Source of the DNA: Enoplolaimus lenunculus
Lineage: Eukaryota > Nematoda > Enoplea > Enoplida > Thoracostomopsidae
DNA: 64,000 nucleotides
Direction of reading: 5' to 3'
Assembly (NCBI GenBank): GCA_030248215.1
Contig: JASANG010000358.1
Location: 1-64,000 of the forward strand
Position 1 is the stretch's first letter. Every line of letters starts with the position of its first letter. The notes under the pieces were generated by a model that saw only the letters and a list, made by a program, of their open reading frames with translations, was not told where the DNA came from and searched no databases. The position numbers and the translations under genes are program-made. Of the stretch, positions 30,501 through 50,350 are shown one piece after another.

Positions 30501-33115
30501 ATTAATCAACTCATCGAAATATGCAGTATTGCTTCTTTCACGTTTGAAAACAGTGAATGCAACGCCGCGAAACTTTGCTCCAGTTTTGCAGTATATATAC
30601 CGCTGGTAGCAAATGCGCAAAGTTTGCCAATTCTAAAAAAATAAAATCTTTGCAATTAAGCAGCTGATGCGTGGCATTTCTTGGTGTTCAAAATATTTTC
30701 TGCAATTTTAATAAACGTTAATCATTTTTACAGCTCCGGCGCTCGGCACATGCAGTAAACTGAGCGACTGTGATAAAAACGCCGTCTGTGTTGCGACCGC
30801 TCGTGGTGGCGAATGTCGTTGTAAGATTAACTACCAAAACAAAGACGGAAAGTGTACGGCCATCAGTAAGTGATTGTTAAATCAATGAACGTTTAAGTAT
30901 TTCTCTACCGTAATGCCAGCATTTCCAATGTATAGAACGGGCCGTAACAATAGTATATGCAAATTTCTAATCCGAAGCCTATGCCTAAGCGTAAGAATTA
31001 GTTTTGCGACCGCTCGTGGTGGCGAATGTCGTTGTAAGATTAACTACCAAAACAAAGACGGAAAGTGTAGGTACGGCCATCAGTAAGTGATTGTTAAATC
31101 TATGAACGTTTAAGTATTTCTCTACCGTAATGCCAGCATTTCCAATGTATAGAACGGGCCGTAACAATAGTATATGCAAATTTCTAATCCGAAGCCTATG
31201 CCTAGGCGTAAGAATTAGTTTACACCTAAAGCGTAGGCCTACGTCTAAATGTAAGCAAAAAAATTTGCCATACGATATGCCCGCTTATCAATGAAACAAG
31301 TAATGAACCAAGCTTAAGCTTTATCCTTAACCGTAGTATTAAGCTTTGATATACGGTTAAGCTTCGGTTTTTGCTTTTCTTCGCTTCAAGCTTAATGGTC
31401 AAGAACGATCAGAACAATATCTACACAACTTCACACGATAATATTTTATGTAAAACTAAGTTGAAAGAAGTTGTACCTATACTACTATTTCAAGTGGAAA
31501 TGTAAGTAAGTACTTAGTAAAAATTACTTTTTCAATAATCAGTATTTTTCACTATCCATTCCAGTTCTGGTAGCAAATTCCGTGTAGTTTTTTACTGTCC
31601 GGTTCCGTTTCCTTCACAATTCCGTTGCACCATGCAAGGCAGTAATAATTATTACAAAAATGTAATTTTCCAAAACTGATTTCGCTTACATTTATCATAA
31701 TCGTATAATGAATTAAAGTATGCAACAAACATTTTATAGATATTGCACTCCCGGAAGACACGAAAGGAACTCAACCGAAAAAATCAACTGAAAACAGGAA
31801 CATCAGACGTCGCGTACCGCGGCCGTCAAAGCGACAACAAAAATCAAAAAATGTCACCGAAATTTCTGTCGAAAGCGACAAAATTGGTACATTTAGCAAT
31901 TGGACGGACTGGTCAAAATGCGATTTGACCACTGGACTTCAACTACGCAGTCGACAATGTATCAGCGGCGAATGTAGTGGATTTTTCATTGAAACGCAAA
32001 AATGTGACTGTAAGTGATGTTTTCGTTATATTTAACTTCTTGTTCGGGAAAGAATGCAGTAAGACAATAAGAAGGCTTTGAAGGCAGTTTAGTTGTTTTA
32101 TTACTCACGTCAAAGTAAACAAGATTCTTTTTCCTAAAATATTTAAATTTTGAATCTTATGGTTGACAGACGATTGTTCCGCCAATCTAAAAGTGTATGC
32201 CCATGTATATATGCATTTTAATCTGAACCTACTCCTTAAGTTGACGCTTAAAGATCAACGATTATGTTTGCGTTTTGTTCTCTACCAAACAAGTTTTTGT
32301 ATCTTCTAGTTTAGTGGAACTATTTCAGAAGCATATATGTCGTGCCACAGACACCTTTTATTTTGAATGCAAATCATTAATAACAGCCACCAAACACCAA
32401 AAAATGAATTTATTAAAAGTTCAGGTTTCAATTTCAGATGAAGGTTGGAGCGAATGGAGTGAACCATGTCAGCCGTTTGCGTTTCCTGTCGACGATCCAT
32501 GCCTTGGTTTTAGACTTCGAGTTTGTGTCGGCACAAATGTTAGCAAATGCCACGGCCCGCACTTTCGGTATTGTTTTTTCGACAATTGTCAAAATGTTGC
32601 AGCTAACATTGACGAACCATCTGAGACTAAAGAATTGCAAGCGCAGCTGGAAATAGCCAATAATAAAACAGTATCCAATGCGCAAGCCAATCAAATCAGT
32701 TCATCACAAAATCAATCTGCATCAGAATTCACAACAACAACAAGAAACGCTGGACCTGGTCTCAATCCACAAGAAGTTTCACTGCTTTCTCAAAATACCC
32801 CAACTGCAACAAACCTGCCAAGTAGCACTTCTGCATTCAATGAATTGTCAGCGTTTCCAGATCCGCAAGCAACAATAGCACAGTTGTTTGCAAACCAAAT
32901 ATTTCCAGGCCTAAACGAAACACCACGTTTCCAGCTAAACCAGCAAAACATGCCCAATCCAACAACTGCCTTAGCAATTGACGCACTCTTGGGTCAAATG
33001 AACATTTCAAACGCGACTTTTAAAAATGATCTAAAGCAACTGATAACTCAAAGGCTTGCGCGAAAACAACAACGACAACAACGAATACAACAACAACTAC
33101 CACAACAACAACAGC

Positions 33116-33147
<32 letters not shown>

Positions 33148-33176
33148 CTACAACAACAACAACTACAACTACAACT

Positions 33177-33258
<82 letters not shown>

Positions 33259-33373
33259 CTACAACAACAAGAACAACAACGGCAACAACAAGAACAACAA
33301 CGGCAACAACAACAACGACAACGGCAACAACAACTACAACAACAACAAGAACAACAACAGCAACAACAACAAG

Positions 33374-33405
<32 letters not shown>

Positions 33406-33735
33406 CGGCAACAACAACAACAACAACGGCAACGGCAACAACAACAACAACTGAAAGTAGCCCTACCAGGACTAGGCGTCCCGACTGTGCCAAATAGAAA
33501 TAGGCGCCTCACACAGCCAAACTCGTTTCCTCGGACGTTTCAAAACCGGCGGTCAACGTTACAACAGCAGCAACCTTTTCAGAGTTTAGGGTCGAACGCC
33601 AAAGCCATCAAGCAACCAGATACACTTGGGCTACGAACGAAACTGCTACTAAGTCAGAGAAACAATTTCCGAACACCAGTCAAATTATCGCCAAATACCA
33701 TTCAAGGCTCCGCTCTGCCTAAACCACCGTCGTAA
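27574..33735 (+). CDS. Secreted PAN/EGF/TSP1 protein with polyglutamine tract
   Basis: Eight exons: 27574-27610, 28327-28478, 28802-28955, 29669-29811, 30137-30317, 30734-30865, 31740-32009, 32438-33735. Frame is kept at all junctions and gives 788 residues. Residues 1-17 (MWLTLIIAGALFSCAAS) look like a signal peptide. Residues ~18-114 and ~115-215 are two Cys-rich apple/PAN-like units (CVDMC; CMEFC..., FTCRSALYF, DECIL). Residues 222-266 are a six-cysteine EGF-like domain (TCSKLSDC, AVC, GECRC, GKC). A basic linker with RRR and PSKR follows. TSP1 domains start at W321/W324 (WTDWSKC, LRSRQC) and W360/W363 (WSEWSEPC, FRLRVC). Then comes a Q/N/S/T-rich tail with a CAA-coded polyglutamine run (~564-694). 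The domains suggest adhesion or matrix function outside the cell; I know no family with this order. The exon ending 29811 uses a GC donor (GCAAGT). The last exon could be a separate model, but phase and the second TSP1 argue for one gene. Confidence 0.8.
27842..28092. mobile_element. MITE, GAGTTGATT-rich, in first intron of the PAN gene
   Basis: Opens ACACTGTAAATTTCAGTGAG and closes with the complement CATGGGAATTTACAGTGT. The interior alternates GAGTTGATT and AATCAACTC motifs and can fold on itself. A partial relative (30459-30525, AATCAACTCATCGAAAT) lies in a later intron of the same gene. Confidence 0.8.
29036..29204. mobile_element. Short MITE-like repeat, second copy
   Basis: Diverged match to 6335-6500: GAGCCCGTGGCCAAAAGGG at the left, GGTGAGCTGGCTACGAGTC at the right. 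Lies in the intron after the third PAN-gene exon. Confidence 0.55.
30793..31219 (+). repeat. Tandem duplication of the EGF exon end plus intron start
   Basis: 30793-31005 is repeated at 31006-31219. The unit contains the last ~73 bp of the EGF-like exon, its GTAAGT donor and about 140 bp of intron. The copies are nearly identical apart from a 4-base insertion (GGTA) near the second donor and a few substitutions, so the event is recent. The second exon half has no acceptor of its own in front and is probably not used. Confidence 0.9.
33061..33450 (+). repeat. (CAA)n trinucleotide tract coding polyglutamine
   Basis: About 390 bp of CAA repeats with occasional CTA, GAA and CGG codons, in frame with the last exon of the PAN/TSP1 gene. 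Almost pure CAA rather than CAG, so this is a recent slippage product that should vary in length. The overlapping Asn, Thr, Cys and Val frames are artefacts. Confidence 0.95.
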
Positions 33736-34423
33736 ATCGAAAGCAGCAAATATTGACTGGTCAAAATGCAGTATCCATGGCAACGAGCGCAGTGATCTAC
33801 GAATATTGGATCTATTTCAACTGAACATTGAATGGCTGCATTAGATATTATTCGTCGTATGTAGCAGGATTGAATAATGGTGGGGAATATCAAGGTACCT
33901 CCCTCGACCAAAAATTTGTTCGACTGCATATAATGCAACTCTTTGTCAAGAAAATTTTTTGTTGCCACATTTTAGTAATAATTCCTTTTTGTTTTTACAA
34001 TATATGCTCCCTTCAGTAAATATTTTTATAGTTTGCGGGGGGACAGTTTTTAAAAAGCTTAAAAACAAATGTTTGATAACACTTTTATTGATGTATAAAA
34101 CTGACATTTGCCTAAAATTACATCGCCTTCGGCTCCGGCAAAATTTCTACACCTCCGGCGCCATTATTACCTTCTCCGTCGAAATCCGGTGCCCATCTAT
34201 ACTGAGTACCTCAAAATCTGTTTTATGGTAAATTTCTCAAAAATATATCCCTGATAGAAAATGAATTTAAAAATACATTGCTCATTCGCAGTAGTTTTAT
34301 GATCTAATTGAAATATCTGCTTCTACGACCAACAATTATACTTTTTTGCATTATTTCAAAGCAAACGACATTTGCTCCTTTTTGCTCAAACAAAATATAT
34401 AATAAACAACAGGCGCGTATTTA
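33736..34423. other. 3' flank of the PAN gene
   Basis: Untranslated or intergenic AT-rich sequence. 34118-34210 contains CCTTCGGCTCCGGC and ACCTCCGGCGCC tracts of the CCGGAG family, decayed. No gene seen. Confidence 0.5.
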
Positions 34424-34667
34424 CTGTAGTGACCCGAATTAGAGGAGGTCCCCATTTTGAGTCCCAATTAAGACGAGTCCGTAAGCCTAATAAGAGTCCG
34501 TAAGCGGATAGAGTACATAAACCCTAATTAGACTTCATAAAGGTCACCTTTCCCAGATTGTAGTGCATAAATCACAACAGCAATAAATACAGATGAGTTC
34601 GAAACTTCAAAACACTTAGTTCTAAAGTACATTTTTAAGTATAACCTTGCATTATCGCTCAAATTTT
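34424..34667. mobile_element. CTGTAGTGACCC MITE, truncated
   Basis: One end (CTGTAGTGACCCGAATTAGA) and about 240 bp of interior, in the opposite orientation to the copies at 41629 and 45955. It stops exactly where the tRNA-like TTAA element begins, and the rest of the MITE does not resume beyond it. Confidence 0.8.
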
Positions 34668-34940
34668 TTAACCCTTTCTCACTTGAATATTTTCTATTTT
34701 CCCTGAGACATACTTTTATGCTAGGATTCGAACTCCAGTGACTGGAGTGGGAGGCGCATACCATCACCACTCAGCTATAGGAGCTTGACGCTCGAGCCCG
34801 AGGGGGCTCTTACGTCTTGTGGTGATTTAGTACTATGTATACGTGTTGCAATTGTGAAACACGGTGCGATATATATCATTTAACGTATGGTATATACACT
34901 GCGCTGAGTTGCCTATTGGAAACTCAATGAGAAGGGGTTA
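34668..34940 (-). mobile_element. tRNA-like element with TTAACCC inverted ends, copy 1
   Basis: Bounded by TTAACCCTTTCTCACTTG and its approximate complement (AATGAGAAGGGGTTA). On the minus strand the interior holds tRNA-like control boxes: TAGCTGAGTGGTGATGG (A box/D arm), CGCCTCCCACTCCAGT (anticodon-arm region, glycine-like) and GGAGTTCGAATCC (B box). The 3' acceptor strand does not pair, so this is tRNA-derived, not a working tRNA gene. Terminal inverted repeats with TTAA are unusual for a SINE. Confidence 0.8.
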
Positions 34941-35804
34941 TAGATAGTAAACTGAAAATTTTTCGCTTTATGCCAAAATTTTCATTTGTGTAATACTCAA
35001 TAATTTATCACACATTTCCCAGCTACGGTTTTGATTCCGGATTTTGGCACACCATACTATTGATAAAATAGCTTTGAAAATGAATTTTTCGGTAACAAGT
35101 ATTTTTTGTTTTCTGGTTCCGGTATTTTCAAACCTTCTGGCTCCTGTATTTGATAATTCCGGTGGCACCGTGCTAAACGGTACAGCACATTGCCGCATTC
35201 AACCTTATATAAAATTAATGCATTGTGCATACTGCAAATATACATCTCAAATCTGCACTTGGAAATAGATTTCAGTTGGATCGTCATAAGATCTAGTGGG
35301 AGAGGGTTTAATAGCATTCAGCTTCTTTGCGATGGTGCAACCGGAAGTATGCCTCCGGCTCCTGTTAGGGCCAAAAATCAACTTCATGTTCCGCTACAAT
35401 TTCTATTGAAGGTTCCGGCAATTTTTTTAATGAAATTGTTCATATTTTTACAAACGAAGTTTCCTAAAGCGACAAGGTTTCTGGCTTTTGAAAGATGTTG
35501 AAAGCCATAATTGCGATTAGGACGATTTTTTTGATAAAGTTAACAAATTATTGTTAAAATTTGCAAATTAAACATTTTTAAGACTTATTTTGTTTCACCT
35601 CTCGACCCAACTACAGCAAAAGATGGTGACCTTCAGCTTCAGGTTTCGTTTTGTTTATATATTTCCGGATGCACTGTACTACAGAGTAATTTTCATCGCA
35701 TCAAAGGATAAAGTTTAAAAAATCTTTAAAGTTTATGTCAAAAACTGAATTCGTGCTTTAAATCCAATAACTAAACAATGTTCAAATGAGTACAATGTAT
35801 CACT

Positions 35805-36074
35805 TTAACCCTTTCTCACATTAATATTTTCTATTTCTTCTGAGACCTACTTTTATGCTAGGATTCGAACTCCAGTGACTGGAGTGGGAGGCGTATACCA
35901 TCACCACTCAGCTATAGGAGCTTGACGCTCGAGCCCGAGGGGGCTCTCACGTCTTGTGGCGATTTAGAACTATGCACACGTGTTGCAGTTGTTAAACACG
36001 GTGCGATATATACCATTTAACGTATATACACTGCGCTGAGTTGCCTACAGGCACCTAAATGTGAGCAGGGGTTA
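35805..36074 (-). mobile_element. tRNA-like element with TTAACCC inverted ends, copy 2
   Basis: Same layout as copy 1 with the same A and B boxes. It is followed by the same ~28 bp (TAGATAGTAAACTGAAAATT and on) that follows copy 1, so part of the flank was duplicated with it or belongs to a longer unit. Confidence 0.8.
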
Positions 36075-36100
36075 TAGATAGTAAACTGAAAATTTTTCGC

Positions 36101-36372
36101 TTAACCCTTTCTCACATGAATATTTTCTATTTCTTCTGAGACCTACTTGTATGCTAGGATTCGAACTCCAGTGACTGGAGTGGGAGGCGTATATCATCAC
36201 CACTCAGCTATAGGAGCTTGACGCTCGAGCACGAGGGGGCTCTCGCGTCTTGTGGTGATTTATAACTATGCATACGTGTTGCAGTTGTTAAACACGGTGC
36301 GATATATACTATTTAACGTATATACACTGCGCTGAGTTGCCTACAGGCAACTCAATGTGAGAAGGGGTTAAT
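36101..36372 (-). mobile_element. tRNA-like element with TTAACCC inverted ends, copy 3
   Basis: Third copy, 26 bp from copy 2. Begins TTAACCCTTTCTCACATGAA and ends CAATGTGAGAAGGGGTTAA, the best-preserved inverted ends of the three. It lies just downstream of the enolase-phosphatase stop codon on that gene's strand and may overlap its 3' untranslated region. A solitary piece of the same family is at about 28150-28200. Confidence 0.82.
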
Positions 36373-36384
36373 AATCAATAGTCC

Positions 36385-45704
<9,320 letters not shown>

Positions 45705-45712
45705 ATCAAAAC

Positions 45713-45722
45713 CTGCAACACA
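45713..45722 (-). promoter_or_regulatory. Acceptor-like site 8 nt before the ENOPH1 start codon
   Basis: Reading minus, TATGTGTTGCAG ends at 45713 and is followed by 8 bases and the ATG at 45704. Either a non-coding first exon lies upstream or the message receives a spliced leader here. I cannot decide from sequence alone. Confidence 0.45.
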
Positions 45723-45954
45723 TAAATTTGTATTTGTATTTTTGTATTTGTTTATTGAGCAGTAAATAATGAAATACATGTAAAAATAACAAATACAGAA
45801 AACGAAACAATCGCATTGGTGCTCAATAAAATTAAGGCTAGAAAGGGAACGAAATCCACTAATATCTAAGCCTAAGTTTCGGTCGAATTTGAGGAATTTG
45901 TGGCATATCGTTATGTCAAATCTTCGTTTTAAAATTTATATGTATATGTATTTA

Positions 45955-46362
45955 CTGTAGTGTCCCGAATAAGAAGGGATGGGGACTGATATTTATTTGG
46001 CCTCTCCAGAGGGTACCCCCTTGGTATTCGGTTACGGACTGTTGTTGATTTTTAACCCACGATCCGCCGCCCTTCGTTACTGATATATCCGGTACTGCAA
46101 TTATCCGTTAAATTAAACGTTTATTTGTTTTGTGTCAATAGCTTGAGCGATAATACAAGGTTATATAATTAGGAATGTACTTTCAAAATTTAAGTACGCT
46201 TTAAAGTTTCGAACTCAAATCATTTGGTCCTGGAGTAATTTATGCGCTACAATTAGGGTTAATTGACATTTATGGACTCTTATTAGGGATACGGACTCCT
46301 ATTGATTCGGACTCAAAATGGGGACCCCTCGTATTACCCCCGTCTTATTCAGGTCAATACAG
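45955..46362. mobile_element. MITE, CTGTAGTGACCC family, complete
   Basis: Opens CTGTAGTGTCCCGAATAAGA and closes TTATTCAGGTCAATACAG, flanked by TA. Collinear with 41629-42031. Confidence 0.88.
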
Positions 46363-46394
46363 TATATGTGTATACATATCTGTATAATACGCAA

Positions 46395-46515
46395 TAAAGG
46401 GGTTAGGCCTGTGCGTTTAGGTGCAGGCTAAGCTTTGGCTATTCTTTTTTGGTTTAGGTTTACGCTTACGTTTTGGTTTAGGTTTATGCTTACGGCTTAG
46501 GTTTAAGCTTAGCCC
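46395..46515 (+). repeat. Degenerate GCTTAGG/GGTTTAGG hexamer tract
   Basis: GGTTAGGCC, TTTAGGTGCAGGCTAAGC, GGTTTAGGTTTACGCTTACG and GGTTTATGCTTACGGCTTAG follow one another. Similar loose tracts recur at 16795-16910, 20580-20680, 30970-31010, 31185-31400, 42785-42850 and 53722-53790. Confidence 0.6.
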
Positions 46516-46675
46516 TGGTGTTCCGCTGTCCCGGCTGGTCCACTGTCCCGGTTGGCCCACTGCTCCAGTTATCCCAGCGGTCCCGGCTGTCCCATTGTCC
46601 CGGCGTTTTACTGTCCCAGCTGTCCCGGCTGTCCACACTGTCCGCTGCACTCCTGCTTGCCACTGTCTCGGGACA
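46510..46675 (+). repeat. Minisatellite, CTGTCCCGG units
   Basis: About 15 imperfect 9-bp units (CTGTCCCGG, with CAG, TTG or GTT variants) in a GC-rich island. Frames reading TAGTAG-like or SRLSRL-like strings here are repeat artefacts. Confidence 0.85.
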
Positions 46676-47334
46676 GCGGGAAGGCCTCAGCGTAACATAG
46701 GCCGACATTTGTATATATGTAACTTTTATCATTCAACATAGTATTATATACAGGAGCACATTTAAAACAAAATATTTTTCTGTTGGTATGGGCGTCAATC
46801 CCGAGGGAGGTGGGGTTCACTGGCCCCCCACTTTATGAGTATAAACATTGGTAGGCATCAGGGCCGGATCAGGGCTTTCACCCCTAAAGGGGCTACCACC
46901 CTAAAAGGTTAGAACAAAAACCGCCAACGTTTTGAATTACGTCTGGCGTGTGGCTCAGTTAACCATTAAAGATTAATCAGATGTTAATGAAAACCTTCCA
47001 ATCGAACATTTGCAAACTTGCTAAATAGCAGAACTGACTAAAAAATTGAAAACTTAAAAGATTAGTGTCCCGTAATAGTGTACGGACATTCTGCAATGAC
47101 ATACGTCCTTACCCAGACCTGGGCAATTTTTTTACAGTGTAAGCACTATTACGGGGATTACCAATAAATTTTTAGAAAACCCGGCGAATATTTGCACGCC
47201 TCTTTTCTGTTAGCGGGAAAATCAAACATCTTCTTTGAAACGTTTATCTTTCAATATCCGTTTACCTTATTTTTTTCACTATTCTTTGCGTTATTCTTTA
47301 GCTATCCGTTTAACCCTGACTGTTATACATCATG
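46676..47334. other. Intergenic, one small MITE derivative
   Basis: No gene seen. 47068-47160 is a ~93-bp foldback: GTCCCGTAATAGTG near the left, CACTATTACGGGGATTACC at the right with CAATTTTTTTACAGTG, an internally deleted member of the family at 5772-6293. Confidence 0.65.
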
Positions 47335-48135
47335 ATGTAACCGAACATTTGCTACTGAATCATTCAGGGTCTACAGAGGTGAAAAATACCGGAGCTGGAA
47401 GTCACCAAAAATTGCCAGATGTGACGCGAAATTTGATACAGTGCACACAATGTTTAATTTGTTAAATGTAGCAAAGTGTCAAAAGTTCTTAAAATTGTAC
47501 CAAAAATTGCAGCCATATGCACCAAACGATACAATTATTGTAAAACTATAAAACATTTCACAGCCTAAATTGCCGTAACCTAAGGCAAAATTCTACCGGA
47601 GCCAGAGGTCAATTATTTGCCAGAGAATATAATCTCCGTTTTACCGTGGCATCAATCACAGGTAGAGCGGGACGCATGCATCAGTTACGCGGAAGAAAAA
47701 GTTAAACAGCATTATATAAAATAAAGTTTTCTAATTTTGAAAGGTTTTCGCTCATGACAGTCAAAAATGTTTGCGAAAATGGAAATTATATATACATCAA
47801 TTGACAAACACGATCAACTAGGCTATACAACCGGTCTGTTTTCGGCTCTGGAAACAATATCTAACAGAGATTTCGGCAATTTCGGGTGTAAAATTTTTGG
47901 TAGTTTTACGAAAAATTATCGTTTTGGCTGCAAAATTTGATACAATCTTGAGCACTTAGGTATCAGATGTTATACATTAAGGTAGATATGAAGCTTTTGA
48001 CAAACTACAGATAATTACCTATATTAAATAGCAAATGACACCTCATTTAAACTACCTAATTTCGCTTCACCTCAGGCTCCGTCTAATATTTTTGACCACC
48101 GGCTCCAGTAGTTTTCTCCTCCGCCTGCACCTTGC
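47335..48135. repeat. Two decayed CCGGAG-family elements
   Basis: 47345-47650 opens CAGGGTCTACAGAGGTGAAA, has ACCGGAGCTGGA, and closes with ATCTCCGTTTTACCGTGG. 47815-48135 opens AGGCTATACAACCGGTC and closes CCGCCTGCACCTTGCC. Both are diverged from 24075-24413. No gene. Confidence 0.6.
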
Positions 48136-48311
48136 CATGAATATAAATTCGCGGATTGCCAAATCTTCAAAAATTAGCGACACAAGTGCTCTGTTTGAAG
48201 CCGCTCACATGCTGAAGCAGCTAAAACGATTTTACTCAATTTATGAAAATAAGTATACGTATACACAAACACATAAACCACGTTAAAGCTACACAATATT
48301 ATTAAGTCATA

Positions 48312-48533
48312 GGCCTGTATTCTCAAATGTGCGTAGTACCTATCGCCATTTTGTGATAGGCCTTGTAACTGTTGAACTAGTACACGGTAATATTCGAAAT
48401 CGGCATATTTTTAGTATTTGACCTGCCCAATTTCTATATCAATTTTAAGATCCACCATTGCAGGAGTTCGTCAGTTGGAAAACCTATCGCCAATTGGTGA
48501 TAGGGACTATATCCGCATTTGAGAATATGGGCC
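48312..48533. mobile_element. MITE, TATTCTCAAATG ends
   Basis: Opens GGCCTGTATTCTCAAATG, closes CATTTGAGAATATGGGCC; inner arms carry CCTATCGCCA and TTGGTGATAGG. About 222 bp, no coding content. Confidence 0.85.
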
Positions 48534-49397
48534 ATAGTTACAAAACTTTCTGTGTAGGCAAGTAGAAATACGCAAAAACATGAACCAATTATCAAAGTAA
48601 AACTAATAGAGAACGCTCTTCAAATATATAAATTTTGCTAACCTGAGAAGTTCTGAACAGTTGCATTAATAAGTTTCTAAAAAAACTAGTCATGGTTTTA
48701 GGGCCCATACGATATTTCCAAGGGGCCCGCGCCCATCGTTTCAGATAATGAAGAACTTGAACAGAGATATAAACCATCTTGTCCAACAACCTACTTTGGG
48801 TGACTGCCAGACAATTCATGCTGAGGGCCTTCTTAATAGGTGGTGATCTGCCTGCGAACAAATCTCGATCACATTATTAAGCCTTTTCGCTTAGATTGTT
48901 TACAATTTCCATATTTTTAAAGTATAATTTAAGACAGTGTAGCTTCCAATTTTTAAGTCTAAGTATGCGCAAATAGCCAGGACTCAAAACACAAAAACTA
49001 TGTTTAAGGTTCGAAAAATTTACGTTTATCCACCTACGTTTCGTTTCTCCGCCAGCTCCTAATCACCTCGTAGTGCAGAATCACTCCCTTTACGTAATAA
49101 TATAGACAATTTCTTAGGAAAGTCAAGCAAATACAATACGACAAGACAATAAAATGTAAAATCTTATAAAACATATATACAAGGTAACATGTCATGATGA
49201 AATACTGCAAATTCAAAACCAACTGTGTTAATACAAAATTATTTTCTTTTGCTACGAAAGCATTGTTGAAATCGACTTATTTTTATCTAAGACTAAAATA
49301 TGGTCTTTGTTCGGGCTTTTCAAAATACGAGCACCTCGCAACATCAAGTAACGTTCCTGAGGCATTATCATCTTCCATCAGCGGCGCTCAACCGCAG
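48534..49397. other. Intergenic, no gene seen
   Basis: AT-rich sequence. The open frame at 48592-48861 (-) has no recognisable domain. No repeat structure noticed. Confidence 0.5.
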
Positions 49398-49891
49398 GGT
49401 ACAGCCGGAATTCCGGTTCCGGTGAGGAAATCCGGTATTTTCAAGAAAAATTGGCATATTATTCTAACTTATTTTTCTTAAGTTGTCTGAGCGTGTATTG
49501 ACAAAATTTTCAATTTGTGCCATTACTCCATAATTTATCATACGTTTTCAGCTACAGCGTTTTTCAGGATTTTGGCATTCTAAATGATGTGTTTACACCA
49601 TAAAATGCGATAAAAGAGCTAAAATAATTTTTTGGTAACAAATATTTTTTGTTTTTCTGTTCCGGCTCCGGTATTTTTTAACATTCCGGTTCTGGCTCAA
49701 ATTCATTTTAATTTCATTTTAATTTCTTAGTTGGAAATAAGTATTCACTTCATCTGCCGTATTTTCGATTTTCATAATCCACGGAAACGCAATCTACCAA
49801 AATTTAATACCGGAATTTTAAATTCTGGTAAAAATTTACCGGAATCGCAACGTCAAACAATGCCGGAATCGGAATACCGGTTGCACCCTGT
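49398..49891. mobile_element. CCGG-type element, long form
   Basis: Opens CAGGGTACAGCCGGAATTCC and closes GAATACCGGTTGCACCCTG. TTCCGGTTCCGG and CCGGAATCGG tracts flank an AT-rich core. Compared with 24075-24413 the hexamers are CCGGAA rather than CCGGAG, so this is a separate subfamily. Confidence 0.75.
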
Positions 49892-50350
49892 CCACCAGAC
49901 AACCATATTCACACACAGTGGTTTAAAACTAAAGGCACCATTGATAAGATCCAAACTAAAGATTGCTGAGCAGTGTTAGTGTTTGAAGTTAATCAATACC
50001 GTTTGACTCGTTGGAATATTGCGTCTCGGGCACCGTACAATAGCAAAACCTTGCTTGAGATGACAGAAATGGCATACATCCTAAACTTTCCACAGATGAA
50101 TGCATTAATTTCGTGAGAGATAGGCACGCTGAAATAGAATCAACAGTGCACATGCTTCAGTGAATATAAATGTCAGTATTCTCAAATGGCTATAGTATAT
50201 ATCTAAGTATTACCAGCTAGCGTGCAATAGGTTTTCAAATAAACGAACTTGGATATATGCAGTCAAGAAATTTAGTCCAGCGAAAATATGCGTTCATCAA
50301 AGCTGCTGAATTCCAAAAACTTTGATTTAATGGCTCATAAGTTAGCGAAC

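Noticed and set aside
33020-33512. Poly-Cys, poly-Val and poly-Asn frames
   Set aside because: Other-frame readings of the CAA tract inside the PAN/TSP1 exon.
34690-36350. Functional tRNA genes
   Set aside because: A and B boxes are present but the acceptor stem does not pair and all three copies sit inside a repeat element.
46417-46820. Several frames on both strands
   Set aside because: Readings of the CTGTCCCGG minisatellite and hexamer tract.
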